Assembly: GCF_001506165.1 (NCBI RefSeq)
Contig: NZ_CP011427.1
Span: forward strand, 1,054,001 to 1,118,000
Length of the DNA: 64,000 nt
Direction of reading: 5' to 3'
Source: Pantoea vagans
GTDB taxonomy: Bacteria > Pseudomonadota > Gammaproteobacteria > Enterobacterales > Enterobacteriaceae
The position numbers and the translations under genes are program-made. Shown here piece by piece: positions 50,759-61,350 of the stretch. The notes beneath the pieces are model-generated. The model saw nothing but the letters and a program-made list of their open reading frames with translations. It had not been told where the DNA came from and did not search any database. Each line of letters opens with the position of its first letter. Position 1 is the first letter of the stretch.

Positions 50759-51002
50759 GTTTTCCCCCAGTGATAATGCCAGCGCGTAATAAGCGTAGAC
50801 GTTTTTATCAAGGGCGAAATGTTACTAAGATTCAATTTAAGAGTAACAAGATTTTAACTGAGGCGTTTTTTTGAGCAGTTTATTGATCTGATGCGCACGA
50901 ATACCCCCTTTGAGGGAAGTGAGAGCCAACTCACAGACTTCGGCCCACAGATTCATTGTGGTATTATCCCCGCCTTATTTCATTGCTGCGATTCCCTCTT
51001 TC

Positions 51003-51617
51003 ATGCTCGAAGTCATTAATCTCTCATGCGTTCGCGATGAGCGAACCTTGTTTCATGGACTCAGCTTCCATGTGCAACCGGGTGACATTGTGCAAATTGA
51101 AGGTCCTAACGGGGCGGGAAAAACCTCACTGTTACGCTTACTGGCGGGTTTGAGCCGGGCAGAAGAGGGGGAAGTGATGTGGCAATCGCAGCCGACGCGT
51201 CAGCAACGCGAAATATGGCACCAAAACCTGCTTTATCTTGGCCATCATCCGGGCGTGAAATCAGTACTCTCGCCAATGGAAAACCTGCAGTTCTGGCATG
51301 GCCATCACGATGAGGAACGCCTCTATGACGCGCTGGAGCAGGTCAACCTGTTGGGTTACGAAGAGGTGCCCGTGGCACAACTGTCGGCCGGACAGCAGCG
51401 ACGCGTTGCACTGGCGCGCCTGTGGCTGAGCACGGCAAAAGTCTGGATTCTGGATGAGCCGCTGACGGCGATTGATAAAGGCGGCGTGGAAAAATTAATG
51501 GCCCGCTTCGCCGAACATGCCGATAACGGAGGCGCGGTCATTTTGACCACCCATCAGGATTTACCCGGTGACAGCGACCGCGTGCGCAAAATTCGTCTGA
51601 CTTCGGAGTGGGCTTGA
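51003..51617 (+). CDS. ccmA: Haem exporter ATP-binding protein CcmA
   Basis: A 204-residue ABC ATPase: Walker [10 protein letters not shown], signature [14 protein letters not shown], Walker [16 protein letters not shown] 51003 is where homology starts. It works with CcmB, CcmC and CcmD in releasing haem-loaded CcmE for cytochrome c maturation. TGATG coupling to ccmB. Confidence 0.95.
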   Translation: MLEVINLSCVRDERTLFHGLSFHVQPGDIVQIEGPNGAGKTSLLRLLAGLSRAEEGEVMWQSQPTRQQREIWHQNLLYLGHHPGVKSVLSPMENLQFWHGHHDEERLYDALEQVNLLGYEEVPVAQLSAGQQRRVALARLWLSTAKVWILDEPLTAIDKGGVEKLMARFAEHADNGGAVILTTHQDLPGDSDRVRKIRLTSEWA

Positions 51618-52276
51618 TGTTAGGTCGGGTCATTCAACGAGAATTAAAAATTGCTTTTCGCAGCGGTGCAGAAGTGATCAACCCGCTGTGGTTTTTCCTG
51701 ATTGTTATCACGCTGTTTCCTTTGGGTGTCGGTCCGGATCCGCAGCAGTTGGCTCGCATTGCACCCGGCATCGCGTGGGTTGCTGCGTTATTGGCGTCTT
51801 TGCTGGCGCTGGAACGGCTGTTTCGTGATGACTTTCTGGATGGTTCGCTTGAGCAACTACTTTTGTTGCCAACACCACTGCCGGTGACGGTGCTGGGCAA
51901 AGTGATTGCGCACTGGTTAATTACCGGCTTGCCGTTGATCTTGCTATCGCCTCTGGCAGCGTTACTGCTGTCGCTGGATTTCTCCGGCTGGCGCGCGATG
52001 GCGCTGACACTGTTGCTCGGTACACCCACCTTGAGTTTCCTGGGCGCAATTGGTACAGGCCTAACGGTGGGGCTGCGACGCGGCGGCGTATTACTGAGTT
52101 TGCTGGTGTTGCCGTTGTCGATACCGGTACTGATTTTTGCCAGCGCGGCGATTGATGCCGCGGGCCAAGGGCTGCCGATCGGAGGTTATCTGGCGATTCT
52201 TGGCGCCATGCTGGCAGTGAGCGCAACACTTTCGCCGTTCGCAACTGCTGCGGCTTTGCGTATTAGTCTGCACTGA
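51617..52276 (+). CDS. ccmB: Haem exporter membrane protein CcmB
   Basis: A 219-residue protein with six membrane helices (LGRVIQRELKIAFRSGAEV, NPLWFFLIVITLFPLGVGP), the CcmB family. Start coupled to ccmA. Confidence 0.94.
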   Translation: MLGRVIQRELKIAFRSGAEVINPLWFFLIVITLFPLGVGPDPQQLARIAPGIAWVAALLASLLALERLFRDDFLDGSLEQLLLLPTPLPVTVLGKVIAHWLITGLPLILLSPLAALLLSLDFSGWRAMALTLLLGTPTLSFLGAIGTGLTVGLRRGGVLLSLLVLPLSIPVLIFASAAIDAAGQGLPIGGYLAILGAMLAVSATLSPFATAAALRISLH

Positions 52277-52325
52277 TTCGTGCTGCCCCAGAGCAGCCGG
52301 ATACCGAATTCTTTTATTGTGAGCT

Positions 52326-53072
52326 ATGCAAATGTGGAAATGGTTACACCAGTGGGCGAAGCCTGAACGGCTTTACCAACTATGCGGTCGCTTGATTCCG
52401 TGGTTCGCCGTATTGGGCGTGGCAACGCTGCTACTCGGTTGGGTGTGGGGCTTCGGCTTTGCACCGGCGGATTATCAGCAGGGCAACAGCTTCCGTATTA
52501 TGTACATTCATGTGCCCGCAGCGATGTGGTCAATGGGGGTCTATGCCTCAATGGCGATTGCCGCCTTTATTGGCCTGGTCTGGCAGATGAAGATGGCGGA
52601 TTTGGTCTCGGCGGCGATGGCACCCATTGGTGCGGTGTTCACTTTCATCGCCCTGATCACCGGCTCTGCGTGGGGCAAACCGATGTGGGGCACCTGGTGG
52701 ATCTGGGATGCGCGTCTGACTTCTGAACTGGTGCTGCTGTTCATCTATATGGGTGTCATTGCGCTCTATCACTCGTTTGAAGACCGCCGTACGGCGGGTC
52801 GCGCCGCGGGTATCCTGATTCTGGTGGGCGTGGTCAATCTGCCGATTATCCATTTCTCGGTGCAGTGGTGGAACACGCTCCATCAGGGATCTTCAGGTAT
52901 TCTGCAGCAGGCCATCGCGCCAAGTATGCGCACACCGCTGCGCTGGGCGATCCTCGGTTATCTGCTGGTGTTTGGTGCCCTAACGCTAATGCGTCTGCGT
53001 AACCTGATCCTGTTTACCGAGCGTCATCGTCCCTGGGCGATTGATGTGGCTCAGGGAGGGCGCAAAGCATGA
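52326..53072 (+). CDS. ccmC: Haem-handling protein CcmC
   Basis: A 248-residue protein with six helices and the WWD domain (WGTWWIWDARLTSEL) that presents haem to CcmE. It overlaps ccmD by 4 nt. The Met three codons in (52332) is an alternative start. Confidence 0.95.
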   Translation: MQMWKWLHQWAKPERLYQLCGRLIPWFAVLGVATLLLGWVWGFGFAPADYQQGNSFRIMYIHVPAAMWSMGVYASMAIAAFIGLVWQMKMADLVSAAMAPIGAVFTFIALITGSAWGKPMWGTWWIWDARLTSELVLLFIYMGVIALYHSFEDRRTAGRAAGILILVGVVNLPIIHFSVQWWNTLHQGSSGILQQAIAPSMRTPLRWAILGYLLVFGALTLMRLRNLILFTERHRPWAIDVAQGGRKA

Positions 53073-53302
53073 CCCCAGCTTTCTCGTCGTGGAGCGACTT
53101 CTTTGCCATGGGCGGCTATGCCTTTTATGTCTGGCTCGCCGTGATCCTCACATTGATTCCCTTATTCGGTCTGGTGCTGCACACCGTGCTGTTCCGTCGC
53201 CGCTTGCTGGCGGAGATTCGCCAGCGTCAATCCAGGGAGCGCCGCATCCGCGCGGCGAAGTCGAAAAAAGCTGCCAGTGAAGCAGCAGGAGAATCTGTGT
53301 GA
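53069..53302 (+). CDS. ccmD: Small membrane protein CcmD
   Basis: A 77-residue protein with one membrane helix ([20 protein letters not shown]) and a basic tail, as in CcmD, which helps release holo-CcmE. Confidence 0.92.
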   Translation: MTPAFSSWSDFFAMGGYAFYVWLAVILTLIPLFGLVLHTVLFRRRLLAEIRQRQSRERRIRAAKSKKAASEAAGESV

Positions 53303-53784
53303 ATATCCGTCGTCGTAACCGCCTGTATGTGGTGGTGGCGATTTTGGTGGGCTTAGGTCTTGCCACATCGCTGGTGATGTACGCGCTGCGTTCCAACATC
53401 GATCTGTTCTACACCCCAAGTGAAATTCTGTATGGCAAGGGCGAAGCGCATCAAATGCCTGAAACCGGACAGCGTCTGCGCGTGGGCGGTATGGTGATGC
53501 CGGGCAGCGTAAAACGCGATCCTAAAACACTCGCCGTCTCCTTCAAGTTGTATGACGCCAACGGCGTGATCAGCGTCAGCTACGAAGGCATTTTGCCGGA
53601 CCTGTTCCGGGAAGGGCAGGGCGTGGTCGCTCAGGGCGTGCTGGAAGATGGCCACCTGGTGGTGGCAAAAGAAGTCCTCGCCAAGCATGACGAGAAATAC
53701 ACGCCGCCAGAAATTGAAGATGCGATGAAGCAAAATCACAAAGGGCCTGCCGCCACTTATCAGCAGGCAGGTGCGCAATCATGA
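53299..53784 (+). CDS. ccmE: Haem chaperone CcmE
   Basis: A 161-residue periplasmic protein with an N-terminal anchor. [12 protein letters not shown] holds the haem-binding His130, the same number as in E. coli. Confidence 0.95.
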   Translation: MNIRRRNRLYVVVAILVGLGLATSLVMYALRSNIDLFYTPSEILYGKGEAHQMPETGQRLRVGGMVMPGSVKRDPKTLAVSFKLYDANGVISVSYEGILPDLFREGQGVVAQGVLEDGHLVVAKEVLAKHDEKYTPPEIEDAMKQNHKGPAATYQQAGAQS

Positions 53785-55739
53785 TTCCGGAAATTGGTAG
53801 CTTTTTACTCTGCCTGGCACTGGCATTATCGCTGCTGTTAAGTATCTACCCGTTGTGGGGAGCAACCCGCCAGGATGCACGTTTGATGGCGCTGGCACGT
53901 CCGCTGGCCTGGGGCATGTTCGTCTGCATCGCGGCGGCGTTCCTGGTGTTGGTACATGCGTTTATCGTCAACGACTTCACCGTCGGCTATGTCGCTACGA
54001 ACTCCAACACCTTGTTGCCGGTTTACTATCGCATCGCAGCAACCTGGGGCGCACACGAAGGTTCTCTGCTGTTGTGGCTGCTGCTGCTGAGTACCTGGAC
54101 AGTGGCCGTGGCGATCTTCAGCCGCGGTATGCCGCAGGATGCACTGGCGCGCGTGTTGTCGGTGATGGGAATGATCAATCTCGGCTTCCTGCTGTTTATC
54201 ACCCTGACGTCAAACCCGTTTACCCGCACCTTGCCGAACTTCCCGATTGATGGCAACGACCTCAATCCGATGCTGCAGGATATCGGCCTGATTTTCCATC
54301 CGCCGTTACTCTATATGGGGTATGTCGGTTTCTCCGTAGCCTTTGCTTTCGCCATCGCCTCACTGATGGCGGGACGTCTGGATACGGCCTGGGCGCGCTG
54401 GTCACGTCCGTGGACCACCGCCGCATGGGTATTCCTGACGATTGGCATCGTGCTGGGTTCTGCCTGGGCGTATTACGAACTCGGCTGGGGCGGCTGGTGG
54501 TTCTGGGATCCGGTAGAGAATGCCTCCTTTATGCCATGGCTGGCCGGAACCGCACTGATGCACTCGCTGGCGGTCACTGAAAAACGCGGCAGCTTTAAGT
54601 CCTGGACAGTGCTGCTGGCGATCACAGCATTCTCCCTGAGCCTGCTCGGCACCTTCCTGGTGCGCTCTGGCGTGCTGGTCTCGGTGCACTCATTTGCCTC
54701 CGATCCGGCGCGCGGGATGTTTATCCTCGCCTTCCTGGTGATTGTGATTGGCAGTTCACTGCTGCTCTACGCGATTAAAGGCGGCAAGGTTCGCAGCCGT
54801 GTGCAGAGCGAAGTCTGGTCGCGCGAATCTTTCCTGCTGGGCAATAACGTCTTGCTGATTGCTGCCATGCTGGTGGTGCTGCTGGGTACGCTGCTGCCGC
54901 TGGTGCACAAGCAACTGGGGCTAGGCAGTATTTCAGTGGGTGAACCCTTCTTTAACACCATGTTCACCTGGTTGATGGCACCGTTCGCGCTGATGCTGGG
55001 CATCGGGCCGTTGGTGCGCTGGCGTCGTGATGAGCCACAGAAATTGTGGAAGCGTCTTGGCGTGGGCTTACTGGTGACGTTGATCCTGTCGATCGCACTG
55101 CCGTGGCTGCTGCAGGATCGCATTGAAGCGATGACGGTGATCGGCCTGCTGATGGCGATTTGGGTGATTCTGCTGACGTTAATGGAATTGCATGAACGCG
55201 CTACCCATCGTCACAGTTTCCTTAAAGGCCTCCGTCATCTGACGCGCAGCCACTGGGGCATGATGCTGGGCCATCTTGGCGTGGCGGTGACTGTCGTCGG
55301 GATTGCCTTCAGCACGCAGTACAGCGTAGAACGCGACGTGCGCATGAAGTCAGGTGATACCGTGGATATCCATAATTATCACTTCATTTTCCGCGATGTA
55401 CACAATCTGCAGGGGCCAAACTACAGTGGCGGTGTGGCGATTATCGACGTCACGCGTGACGGTAAACCCGAAGCGGTGCTGCATGCAGAAAAACGCTTCT
55501 ATACCGCGGCCCGCACCATGATGACCGAAGCGGCTATCAGCGGTGGCTTCACGCGTGATCTTTACGCCGCGTTAGGCGAAGAGCTGGATGATGGTTCATG
55601 GGCGGTACGTATTTACTACAAACCGTTCGTGCGCTGGATCTGGTTCGGTGGCGTCTTTATGGCAGTGGGTGGCGTACTCTGTCTGCTTGATCCGCGCTAC
55701 CGTTCGCGCAAAAAAGCGCAGCGGGAGGAGTTGGCATGA
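53781..55739 (+). CDS. ccmF: Cytochrome c haem lyase subunit CcmF
   Basis: A 652-residue polytopic protein with the WWD motif ([19 protein letters not shown]), attaching haem to apocytochrome c. Overlaps both neighbours. Confidence 0.96.
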   Translation: MIPEIGSFLLCLALALSLLLSIYPLWGATRQDARLMALARPLAWGMFVCIAAAFLVLVHAFIVNDFTVGYVATNSNTLLPVYYRIAATWGAHEGSLLLWLLLLSTWTVAVAIFSRGMPQDALARVLSVMGMINLGFLLFITLTSNPFTRTLPNFPIDGNDLNPMLQDIGLIFHPPLLYMGYVGFSVAFAFAIASLMAGRLDTAWARWSRPWTTAAWVFLTIGIVLGSAWAYYELGWGGWWFWDPVENASFMPWLAGTALMHSLAVTEKRGSFKSWTVLLAITAFSLSLLGTFLVRSGVLVSVHSFASDPARGMFILAFLVIVIGSSLLLYAIKGGKVRSRVQSEVWSRESFLLGNNVLLIAAMLVVLLGTLLPLVHKQLGLGSISVGEPFFNTMFTWLMAPFALMLGIGPLVRWRRDEPQKLWKRLGVGLLVTLILSIALPWLLQDRIEAMTVIGLLMAIWVILLTLMELHERATHRHSFLKGLRHLTRSHWGMMLGHLGVAVTVVGIAFSTQYSVERDVRMKSGDTVDIHNYHFIFRDVHNLQGPNYSGGVAIIDVTRDGKPEAVLHAEKRFYTAARTMMTEAAISGGFTRDLYAALGEELDDGSWAVRIYYKPFVRWIWFGGVFMAVGGVLCLLDPRYRSRKKAQREELA

Positions 55740-56293
55740 GTAAGAAAATCCTTTTCATCCCGCTAGTGCTGTTTTTGCTGCTGGCAGCGGCGTTGTTGTG
55801 GCAGTTGTCACGCAACGCCAACGGTGACGATCCTACCCGTCTGGAATCGGCCTTGATTGGCAAACCGGTGCCAGTGTTCAAGCTGGAAGCGCTCGACAAA
55901 CCGGGGAAAATCTACGACCAACAGGTGCTGACCGACGGTAAGCCGATTCTGCTGAACGTCTGGGCCACCTGGTGCCCAACCTGTCGTGCAGAGCATCAGT
56001 ACCTTAATACGCTGGCAGAGAAAGGCATTCGCGTTGTGGGCCTTAACTATAAAGATGACCGGACCAAAGCGGTGACCTGGCTGAACACGTTGGGCAATCC
56101 TTACGCGCTGAGCTTGTATGATGGTGACGGCATGCTGGGTCTGGATCTTGGCGTGTATGGCGCACCGGAAACCTTCCTGATCGACGGCCATGGCATTATT
56201 CGTTATCGCCATGCGGGTGATATGAATGACCGCGTGTGGAATGAAGAAGTGAAGCCGCTATGGGACAAATACAGTAAGGGGGCGGGAGCATGA
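55736..56293 (+). CDS. ccmG: Thiol:disulphide reductase CcmG/DsbE
   Basis: A 185-residue membrane-anchored thioredoxin: NVWATWCPTCRAEH holds the CxxC that keeps apocytochrome cysteines reduced. Confidence 0.95.
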   Translation: MSKKILFIPLVLFLLLAAALLWQLSRNANGDDPTRLESALIGKPVPVFKLEALDKPGKIYDQQVLTDGKPILLNVWATWCPTCRAEHQYLNTLAEKGIRVVGLNYKDDRTKAVTWLNTLGNPYALSLYDGDGMLGLDLGVYGAPETFLIDGHGIIRYRHAGDMNDRVWNEEVKPLWDKYSKGAGA

Positions 56294-56745
56294 AGCGTCT
56301 GCTTCTTTTGTTAGCGGGCATTTTGCTTAGCACCAGCCTGTGGGCGGCTATCGATACTTACCAATTCGATTCGGTGCAGCAAGAAGAGCAATACCGCGAT
56401 CTCACCGGTTCGCTGCGCTGCCCTAAATGTCAGAACAACAGCATTGCGGATTCCAATGCGATGATTGCCGCCGATATGCGTCTCAAAGTCTATGAACTGA
56501 TGAAGCAGGGCCAGAGTCGTCAGCAGATCATCGACTACATGGTGGCGCGCTACGGCAACTTCGTCACTTATGAACCGCCGGTCACGCCCTCCACACTGAT
56601 TTTGTGGGCGGGGCCTGCGCTGTTTGTGGTGCTGGGGGCGCTGATCATTATTCTGCGTAATCGTCGTGGCCGGACGCGAAGCGATCTTGATGACGATGAA
56701 CAACAACGCCTTGCGGCGATTCTAAAGCGTGACGGGAAGCCGTAA
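56290..56745 (+). CDS. ccmH: CcmH (N-terminal-type, separate)
   Basis: A 151-residue protein: signal peptide, LRCPKCQNNSIADSNA with the LRCxxC motif, and a C-terminal membrane helix. E. coli has this part fused to a TPR domain; here that domain is a separate gene (TAATG coupling at 56745). Confidence 0.93.
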   Translation: MKRLLLLLAGILLSTSLWAAIDTYQFDSVQQEEQYRDLTGSLRCPKCQNNSIADSNAMIAADMRLKVYELMKQGQSRQQIIDYMVARYGNFVTYEPPVTPSTLILWAGPALFVVLGALIIILRNRRGRTRSDLDDDEQQRLAAILKRDGKP

Positions 56746-57956
56746 TGACTGGATTCTGGATTACCCTGATTATTTTACTGGTGGCGGCATCGGTGCTGTT
56801 TGTCAGCGCAGGCTGGCGCCAGCGTGTGGCCAGCAGTGGCGATCGCGATCGCCTGAACACGGATTTCTATCAGCAGCGCCTGCGCGAACTTGAGCGTGAT
56901 GAAGAGGAAGGCGTGGTGGCCGAGCGACCAGAGATGGTGCGCGAGCTGCAACAAACTCTGCTGACCGATGTGCCTGACGCTCACGCAGCGCGTATTCATC
57001 AAAGTAGTCGCTGGGTATTGCTACCCGGTGTGGTGGTGTTGCTGGTGGTCTCGGTCGGTTTTTATCTGAAAACCGGTGGTCTGGGCCAGTTGGCAGGATG
57101 GGTCACCGTGCAACAGGAGTATCCTGAACTGCGTGCCCGTGTCATGGACCCGAAAGCTGCACCGCTGACCATGGAAGAGTTGGCGCGTTTACAATTAGGT
57201 CTGCGTACCTCGTTGCAGAACGATCCACAAAATCTCAATGACTGGACGATGTTGGGTCGATTGGGCATGGTGCTGAACAACGCCACCAATGCCAGCCAGG
57301 CGTTCCAGCGTGCGCTGCAACTGGCTCCCGACAATCTGGAGTTACAGCAGGATTATGCGGAAGTGTTAACCCGTTCCAGCGACCCGCAAGACAATCGCCA
57401 GGCGAACGTGATGCTGAAAGACCTGTTAAAACGCGATCACAGCAATATTCGTACGCTGAGTCTGTTGGCATTTAATGCTTTTGAACAGCAGCAGTACGAT
57501 CAGGCCATCGGTGCGTGGCAGGTGATGCTGAAGCTGTTACCTGCGGGCGATAAGCGCATTACTATGATCGAGCGCAGCATTGAACAAGCGAAAACGGACG
57601 CGGGGCAGCAAAATAGTCATCTGGCATTGACGGTGAATTTAACCCCGCAGGCAGAAAAAATGTTACCGCAAGGCGGAGTGATGTATATTTCTGTGTCTGA
57701 CGGTGTTTCACCGGTGCCTGTGGCAGTGAAGCGTTTACCGCTGAGCCACTTCCCGTTATCGCTCACGCTGGATGACAGTAACGCCATGATGCCAGATCGC
57801 CTGCTTTCGGCGCAGCATCAGGTGCAGGTCAGGGTGCGTATTTCGCGCGATGGTAGTGCCAATCCTCAGTCGGGTGACTGGTTTGGTCTCAGCGCGATCA
57901 CCCCCTGGGATGGTCATCAGCAACTGGCTGTGGAAATTAATCAACAGCAGCCCTGA
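56745..57956 (+). CDS. ccmI: CcmI-like TPR protein
   Basis: A 403-residue protein with two N-terminal membrane helices (about 3-20, 88-108) and TPR repeats (about 150-285, DPQNLNDWTMLGRLGMVLNN, ASQAFQRALQLAPDN). It holds apocytochromes for the CcmF/H complex and corresponds to the C-terminal half of E. coli CcmH. Confidence 0.92.
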   Translation: MTGFWITLIILLVAASVLFVSAGWRQRVASSGDRDRLNTDFYQQRLRELERDEEEGVVAERPEMVRELQQTLLTDVPDAHAARIHQSSRWVLLPGVVVLLVVSVGFYLKTGGLGQLAGWVTVQQEYPELRARVMDPKAAPLTMEELARLQLGLRTSLQNDPQNLNDWTMLGRLGMVLNNATNASQAFQRALQLAPDNLELQQDYAEVLTRSSDPQDNRQANVMLKDLLKRDHSNIRTLSLLAFNAFEQQQYDQAIGAWQVMLKLLPAGDKRITMIERSIEQAKTDAGQQNSHLALTVNLTPQAEKMLPQGGVMYISVSDGVSPVPVAVKRLPLSHFPLSLTLDDSNAMMPDRLLSAQHQVQVRVRISRDGSANPQSGDWFGLSAITPWDGHQQLAVEINQQQP

Positions 57957-57991
57957 AGCGATACATTTTTCAACCGCACAGGGAGATAAGA

Positions 57992-58759
57992 ATGAATAAC
58001 CGCCTGACCGGTCTGGCGCTGGCCAGTTTGCTGCTGGTGGGATGTGCCAGTTCAAAACCGGCCGATCCTTCGCAGCCTGCCCAGCGTAGCGATCCGCTCG
58101 AAGGCTTTAACCGCACGATGTTTAACTTCAACTACAACGTGCTGGATCCTTATGTGGTGCGCCCGGTTGCGGTTGCCTGGCGCGACTACGTGCCTGTGCC
58201 TGCGCGCAGCGGCTTAAGTAATTTCCTCGGCAACCTGGACGAACCTGCCAGCATGCTGAACTCAATCCTGGTGGGTGAACCACGTCAGGCGGGTGTGCAC
58301 TTCACGCGTTTCTTCCTCAATACCGTATTGGGATTGGGCGGATTTATCGATGTGGCGGGCAAAGCGAACCCAGAGTTGGCGCGTGAAGTGCCGCATCACT
58401 TCGGCAGTACCTTGGGCCGTTACGGTGTGGGCTACGGCCCGTATGTGGTGTTACCCGGTTACGGTAGCTTTACGGTGCGCCAGGATGGCGGTGACTACGT
58501 CGATACGCTCTATCCGGTATTAAGCTGGCTGACCTGGCCGATGTCGATCGGTAAATGGACTCTGGAAGGCGTGGAAACGCGCGCGCAGCTGTTGGATTCC
58601 GATGCCATCCTCAAGCAGCAGCAAGATCCTTACAGCTTTATTCGTAATGCTTACTTCCAGCGTAATGACTTCCTTGCCAATGGCGGTAAGTTGAAACCGG
58701 AAGAAAACCCGAACGCCAGCGCGATTCAGGACGATTTGAAAGACATCGATTCACAATAA
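57992..58759 (+). CDS. mlaA: Outer-membrane lipid-asymmetry lipoprotein MlaA
   Basis: A 255-residue lipoprotein: lipobox LVGC, then DPLEGFNRTMFNFNYNVLDP, the MlaA/VacJ signature. It removes phospholipids from the outer leaflet with the porin partner and MlaC. Its position beside the yfdC/argW region is conserved. Confidence 0.95.
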   Translation: MNNRLTGLALASLLLVGCASSKPADPSQPAQRSDPLEGFNRTMFNFNYNVLDPYVVRPVAVAWRDYVPVPARSGLSNFLGNLDEPASMLNSILVGEPRQAGVHFTRFFLNTVLGLGGFIDVAGKANPELAREVPHHFGSTLGRYGVGYGPYVVLPGYGSFTVRQDGGDYVDTLYPVLSWLTWPMSIGKWTLEGVETRAQLLDSDAILKQQQDPYSFIRNAYFQRNDFLANGGKLKPEENPNASAIQDDLKDIDSQ

Positions 58760-58764
58760 AAATT

Positions 58765-58794
58765 ATGGCGACTTTTATAGTCGCCATTTTTTTA
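58765..58794. terminator. Terminator after mlaA
   Basis: ATGGCGACT (58765-58773)/AGTCGCCAT (58779-58787) followed by a T-run; A-rich before, so it probably also serves the convergent exporter gene. Confidence 0.88.
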
Positions 58795-60303
58795 TCCTTT
58801 ATTTGCAGGACGCTTGAGCAGTAAGCCCACCAGTACCGCGCACCCCAGGGTGATGGCGGCTAATCCGTACAGCAATATCTGATACGCGTGTTGCACGTTC
58901 AGCACCAGCAAGGCTGCTGAAATGTGCGGCAGTATCTCTTGTGCTTGAAGGACATGGCTGCCGGATAACCATACGGCAGCCGCCTGCCGTGTCGCACTAT
59001 CCACATCCGGCAAATGCTGCTGTAAGCCGATGCGGTTAAGCAGCGCCAGCACCGCCATCACGACTGCCAGCGCAACGCCTTCTCCTGCTACACGCACGGT
59101 GTTGAATAGACCTGCCGCCATACCTGCACGATCAACGGATACCGCGGAGACGGCCAACCCATCCATCAGCCCCCAAGGTAATGCGGCTCCTGCGCCCGTG
59201 AGCAGCATGGCGCAGGCGAGCAGCATCAGATCTGCGGAGGCCAGGGTGTATGCCATCCCGACTAATCCCAGCGTGGCCAGTAGCAAACCCATCACGGATA
59301 TGGCACCCGCCGCAAACCAGCGCGTAAGCCAGGCGGCAATACCGGGAAATATCAACATCGGCGCGGTAAGAGAGAGCAACAGGGTCGCACTCTGCGTTTC
59401 ACTGAGATTGCGTGCCCCCATCAGAAACAGTGGAATGACAATCAGTAAAACCACGTAGCAATAACAGGTGGCCACGGGCAAGAGCAGAACACCGGCAAAG
59501 TGCGGCTGACGCAGCAGCGAGAGGCTAAACACTGGATGGATAGTGCGCTGGGTGTGGCGGATAAAGATGACTGCAGCCAGTAAAGTCAGCGCCAGACCGA
59601 TCAGTGTTACCCATGACGCTACCCCATATTGCGGTAACAGTATCAGCGTGGCGGTCAATGCCAGCAGTGTGAAGCTAAACATCGCGGTACCGCGAATATC
59701 GGCTGCGGGAGAGGGCGCGACCGGTGCAGAGACCAGACTGAGTTGGCCAGCCAGAGCGACAACGGCTGCCACAGTTGCCAGCAGTGCATAAACCCAGCGC
59801 CAACTGAAGGCATCCGTGATGATACCCATCAACAAAGGACCAAAGGCCAGGCCCACGCCAAATAAGGTGCCGAGTAGACTAAACGCACGCGTTCGGGCGG
59901 GGCCATTGTAGAGGTGCGCCAACGCCGTGGCTCCACCGGCTAAGGTGAGCGCCGCCGCAATGCCCTGCAATGCGCGGTAGATCCCCAGAGAAAAACTACT
60001 CTGGGTCAGTGCAATCAGCATCGAACTGATCGCGAACAGCGCCAGACCCGCAATGAAGATGCGCTTGTGACGAAGTTTATCTGCAGCTACACCTGCCGCC
60101 AGCAGGCCACTGCCAAAGGTCAGCATAAAGCCGTTGGTGAGCCACGCCAGTGACAACGGCCCACCGTGCAGTTCCATGCTGATGGCCGGGGTGGTGACCA
60201 CACCGCCAGTAAAACTCAGAGGAAGCAGGAGCGCAGCCAACAAAATTGCCAGCGTCGCGCTGATCCTGACGCTTGAAGGAGAAGTGCTACTAATTTCCGT
60301 CAT
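58792..60303 (-). CDS. DHA2-type MFS exporter
   Basis: A 503-residue protein with about 14 helices: SLAWLTNGFMLTFGSGLLAA, GLALFAISSMLIALTQS (motif-A region nearby), typical of the EmrB/SmvA-like DHA2 family. Probably exports toxic organic cations or drugs. It is divergent from a LysR regulator. The pair is inserted in the otherwise conserved mlaA-fadL order. Confidence 0.85.
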   Translation of the reverse strand: MTEISSTSPSSVRISATLAILLAALLLPLSFTGGVVTTPAISMELHGGPLSLAWLTNGFMLTFGSGLLAAGVAADKLRHKRIFIAGLALFAISSMLIALTQSSFSLGIYRALQGIAAALTLAGGATALAHLYNGPARTRAFSLLGTLFGVGLAFGPLLMGIITDAFSWRWVYALLATVAAVVALAGQLSLVSAPVAPSPAADIRGTAMFSFTLLALTATLILLPQYGVASWVTLIGLALTLLAAVIFIRHTQRTIHPVFSLSLLRQPHFAGVLLLPVATCYCYVVLLIVIPLFLMGARNLSETQSATLLLSLTAPMLIFPGIAAWLTRWFAAGAISVMGLLLATLGLVGMAYTLASADLMLLACAMLLTGAGAALPWGLMDGLAVSAVSVDRAGMAAGLFNTVRVAGEGVALAVVMAVLALLNRIGLQQHLPDVDSATRQAAAVWLSGSHVLQAQEILPHISAALLVLNVQHAYQILLYGLAAITLGCAVLVGLLLKRPANKG

Positions 60304-60409
60304 GAAGAGTCTCGCAAAGAGAGGGATAGTGATGTGGCAGGTTATTGCGGATATAAATGATGATAAATAGGGTTAACATCTACACTTTGCGGACATAAGG
60401 TTAATTATC

Positions 60410-61306
60410 ATGGACAGTCTTACAGCGTTAACTTCTTTTATACGTACTGCTGAAACATTGAGCTTTGTTCAGGCGGCACAACTGCTGGGGATTTCTGCTT
60501 CTGCGGTGGGTAAGAATGTGGCCCGGCTTGAGCAGCAACTCGGTGTAAGGCTGTTAAATCGCAGCACACGCAGCGTCAGCCTGACGGTTGAAGGGGCGCT
60601 GCTACTGGCGCGTTCGCGCCCGATTCTGGAACAGTTACGTGATGTTGAAGCAGAAATCACGCAAGCCGTCGCCCATCCCAGCGGCAAGTTACATGTTTCA
60701 TTACCCGTGGTGGGATACCGGCTGATCACGCCACTTCTTCCGTTATTCAGCCAGCTCTATCCCGATATAGAATTAGATTTTGATTTCAGTGACCGGCTGG
60801 TCAATGTGATTGATGAGGGTTTTGATGTCGCGATTCGTAGCGGTGAGATGCAGGACTCACGCCTGCAGGCGCGTGCACTGGGGCCCTTTCGTTTTGTGCT
60901 TTGCGCCAGCCCCGCTTATCTGGCGTTACAGGGCACTCCCTCCTGTAGCGATGAATTAGTCGATCATCACTGCATTCTGTTCCGCTTTCCGGCGACAGGT
61001 CTGATTCAAAACTGGGAGTTGGCGGATCTCCGTGTGACGGGTGATTTCCATCCTGCACACACCCTGACGGTGAACAATATCGAAGCGATGGTGCAGAGCA
61101 CGTTTGCGGGCATGGGCATTAGCTATGTGCCGGATTTTGTGGTGGGGGATTTGCTGGCGCAGGGTACATTAGTGGAAGTGTTGCCAGGCAACTGTATTCG
61201 CGAAAGCGGTTTTTCGGCGATTTGGCCCGGACGCTATTTGTCACCCCGCGTGCGCTGCTTTATCGACTTTTTAGCGGAACATTGGCCGGTAGCGCGCCGT
61301 CAATAA
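60410..61306 (+). CDS. LysR-family regulator
   Basis: A 298-residue LysR protein: N-terminal HTH (SFVQAAQLLGISASAVGKNV, then RLEQQLGVRLLNRSTRSV) and a substrate-binding domain (about 90-295). It is divergent from the DHA2 exporter and probably regulates it. Confidence 0.9.
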   Translation: MDSLTALTSFIRTAETLSFVQAAQLLGISASAVGKNVARLEQQLGVRLLNRSTRSVSLTVEGALLLARSRPILEQLRDVEAEITQAVAHPSGKLHVSLPVVGYRLITPLLPLFSQLYPDIELDFDFSDRLVNVIDEGFDVAIRSGEMQDSRLQARALGPFRFVLCASPAYLALQGTPSCSDELVDHHCILFRFPATGLIQNWELADLRVTGDFHPAHTLTVNNIEAMVQSTFAGMGISYVPDFVVGDLLAQGTLVEVLPGNCIRESGFSAIWPGRYLSPRVRCFIDFLAEHWPVARRQ

Positions 61307-61308
61307 AA

Positions 61309-61330
61309 ACGGCGACATCACTGTCGCCGT
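61309..61330 (-). terminator. Terminator of fadL
   Basis: ACGGCGACA/TGTCGCCGT with a 4-nt loop; on the minus strand followed by TTTTTATT. It also separates the convergent LysR gene. Confidence 0.85.
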
Positions 61331-61350
61331 AGTTCATAGCGATGCTGGTT

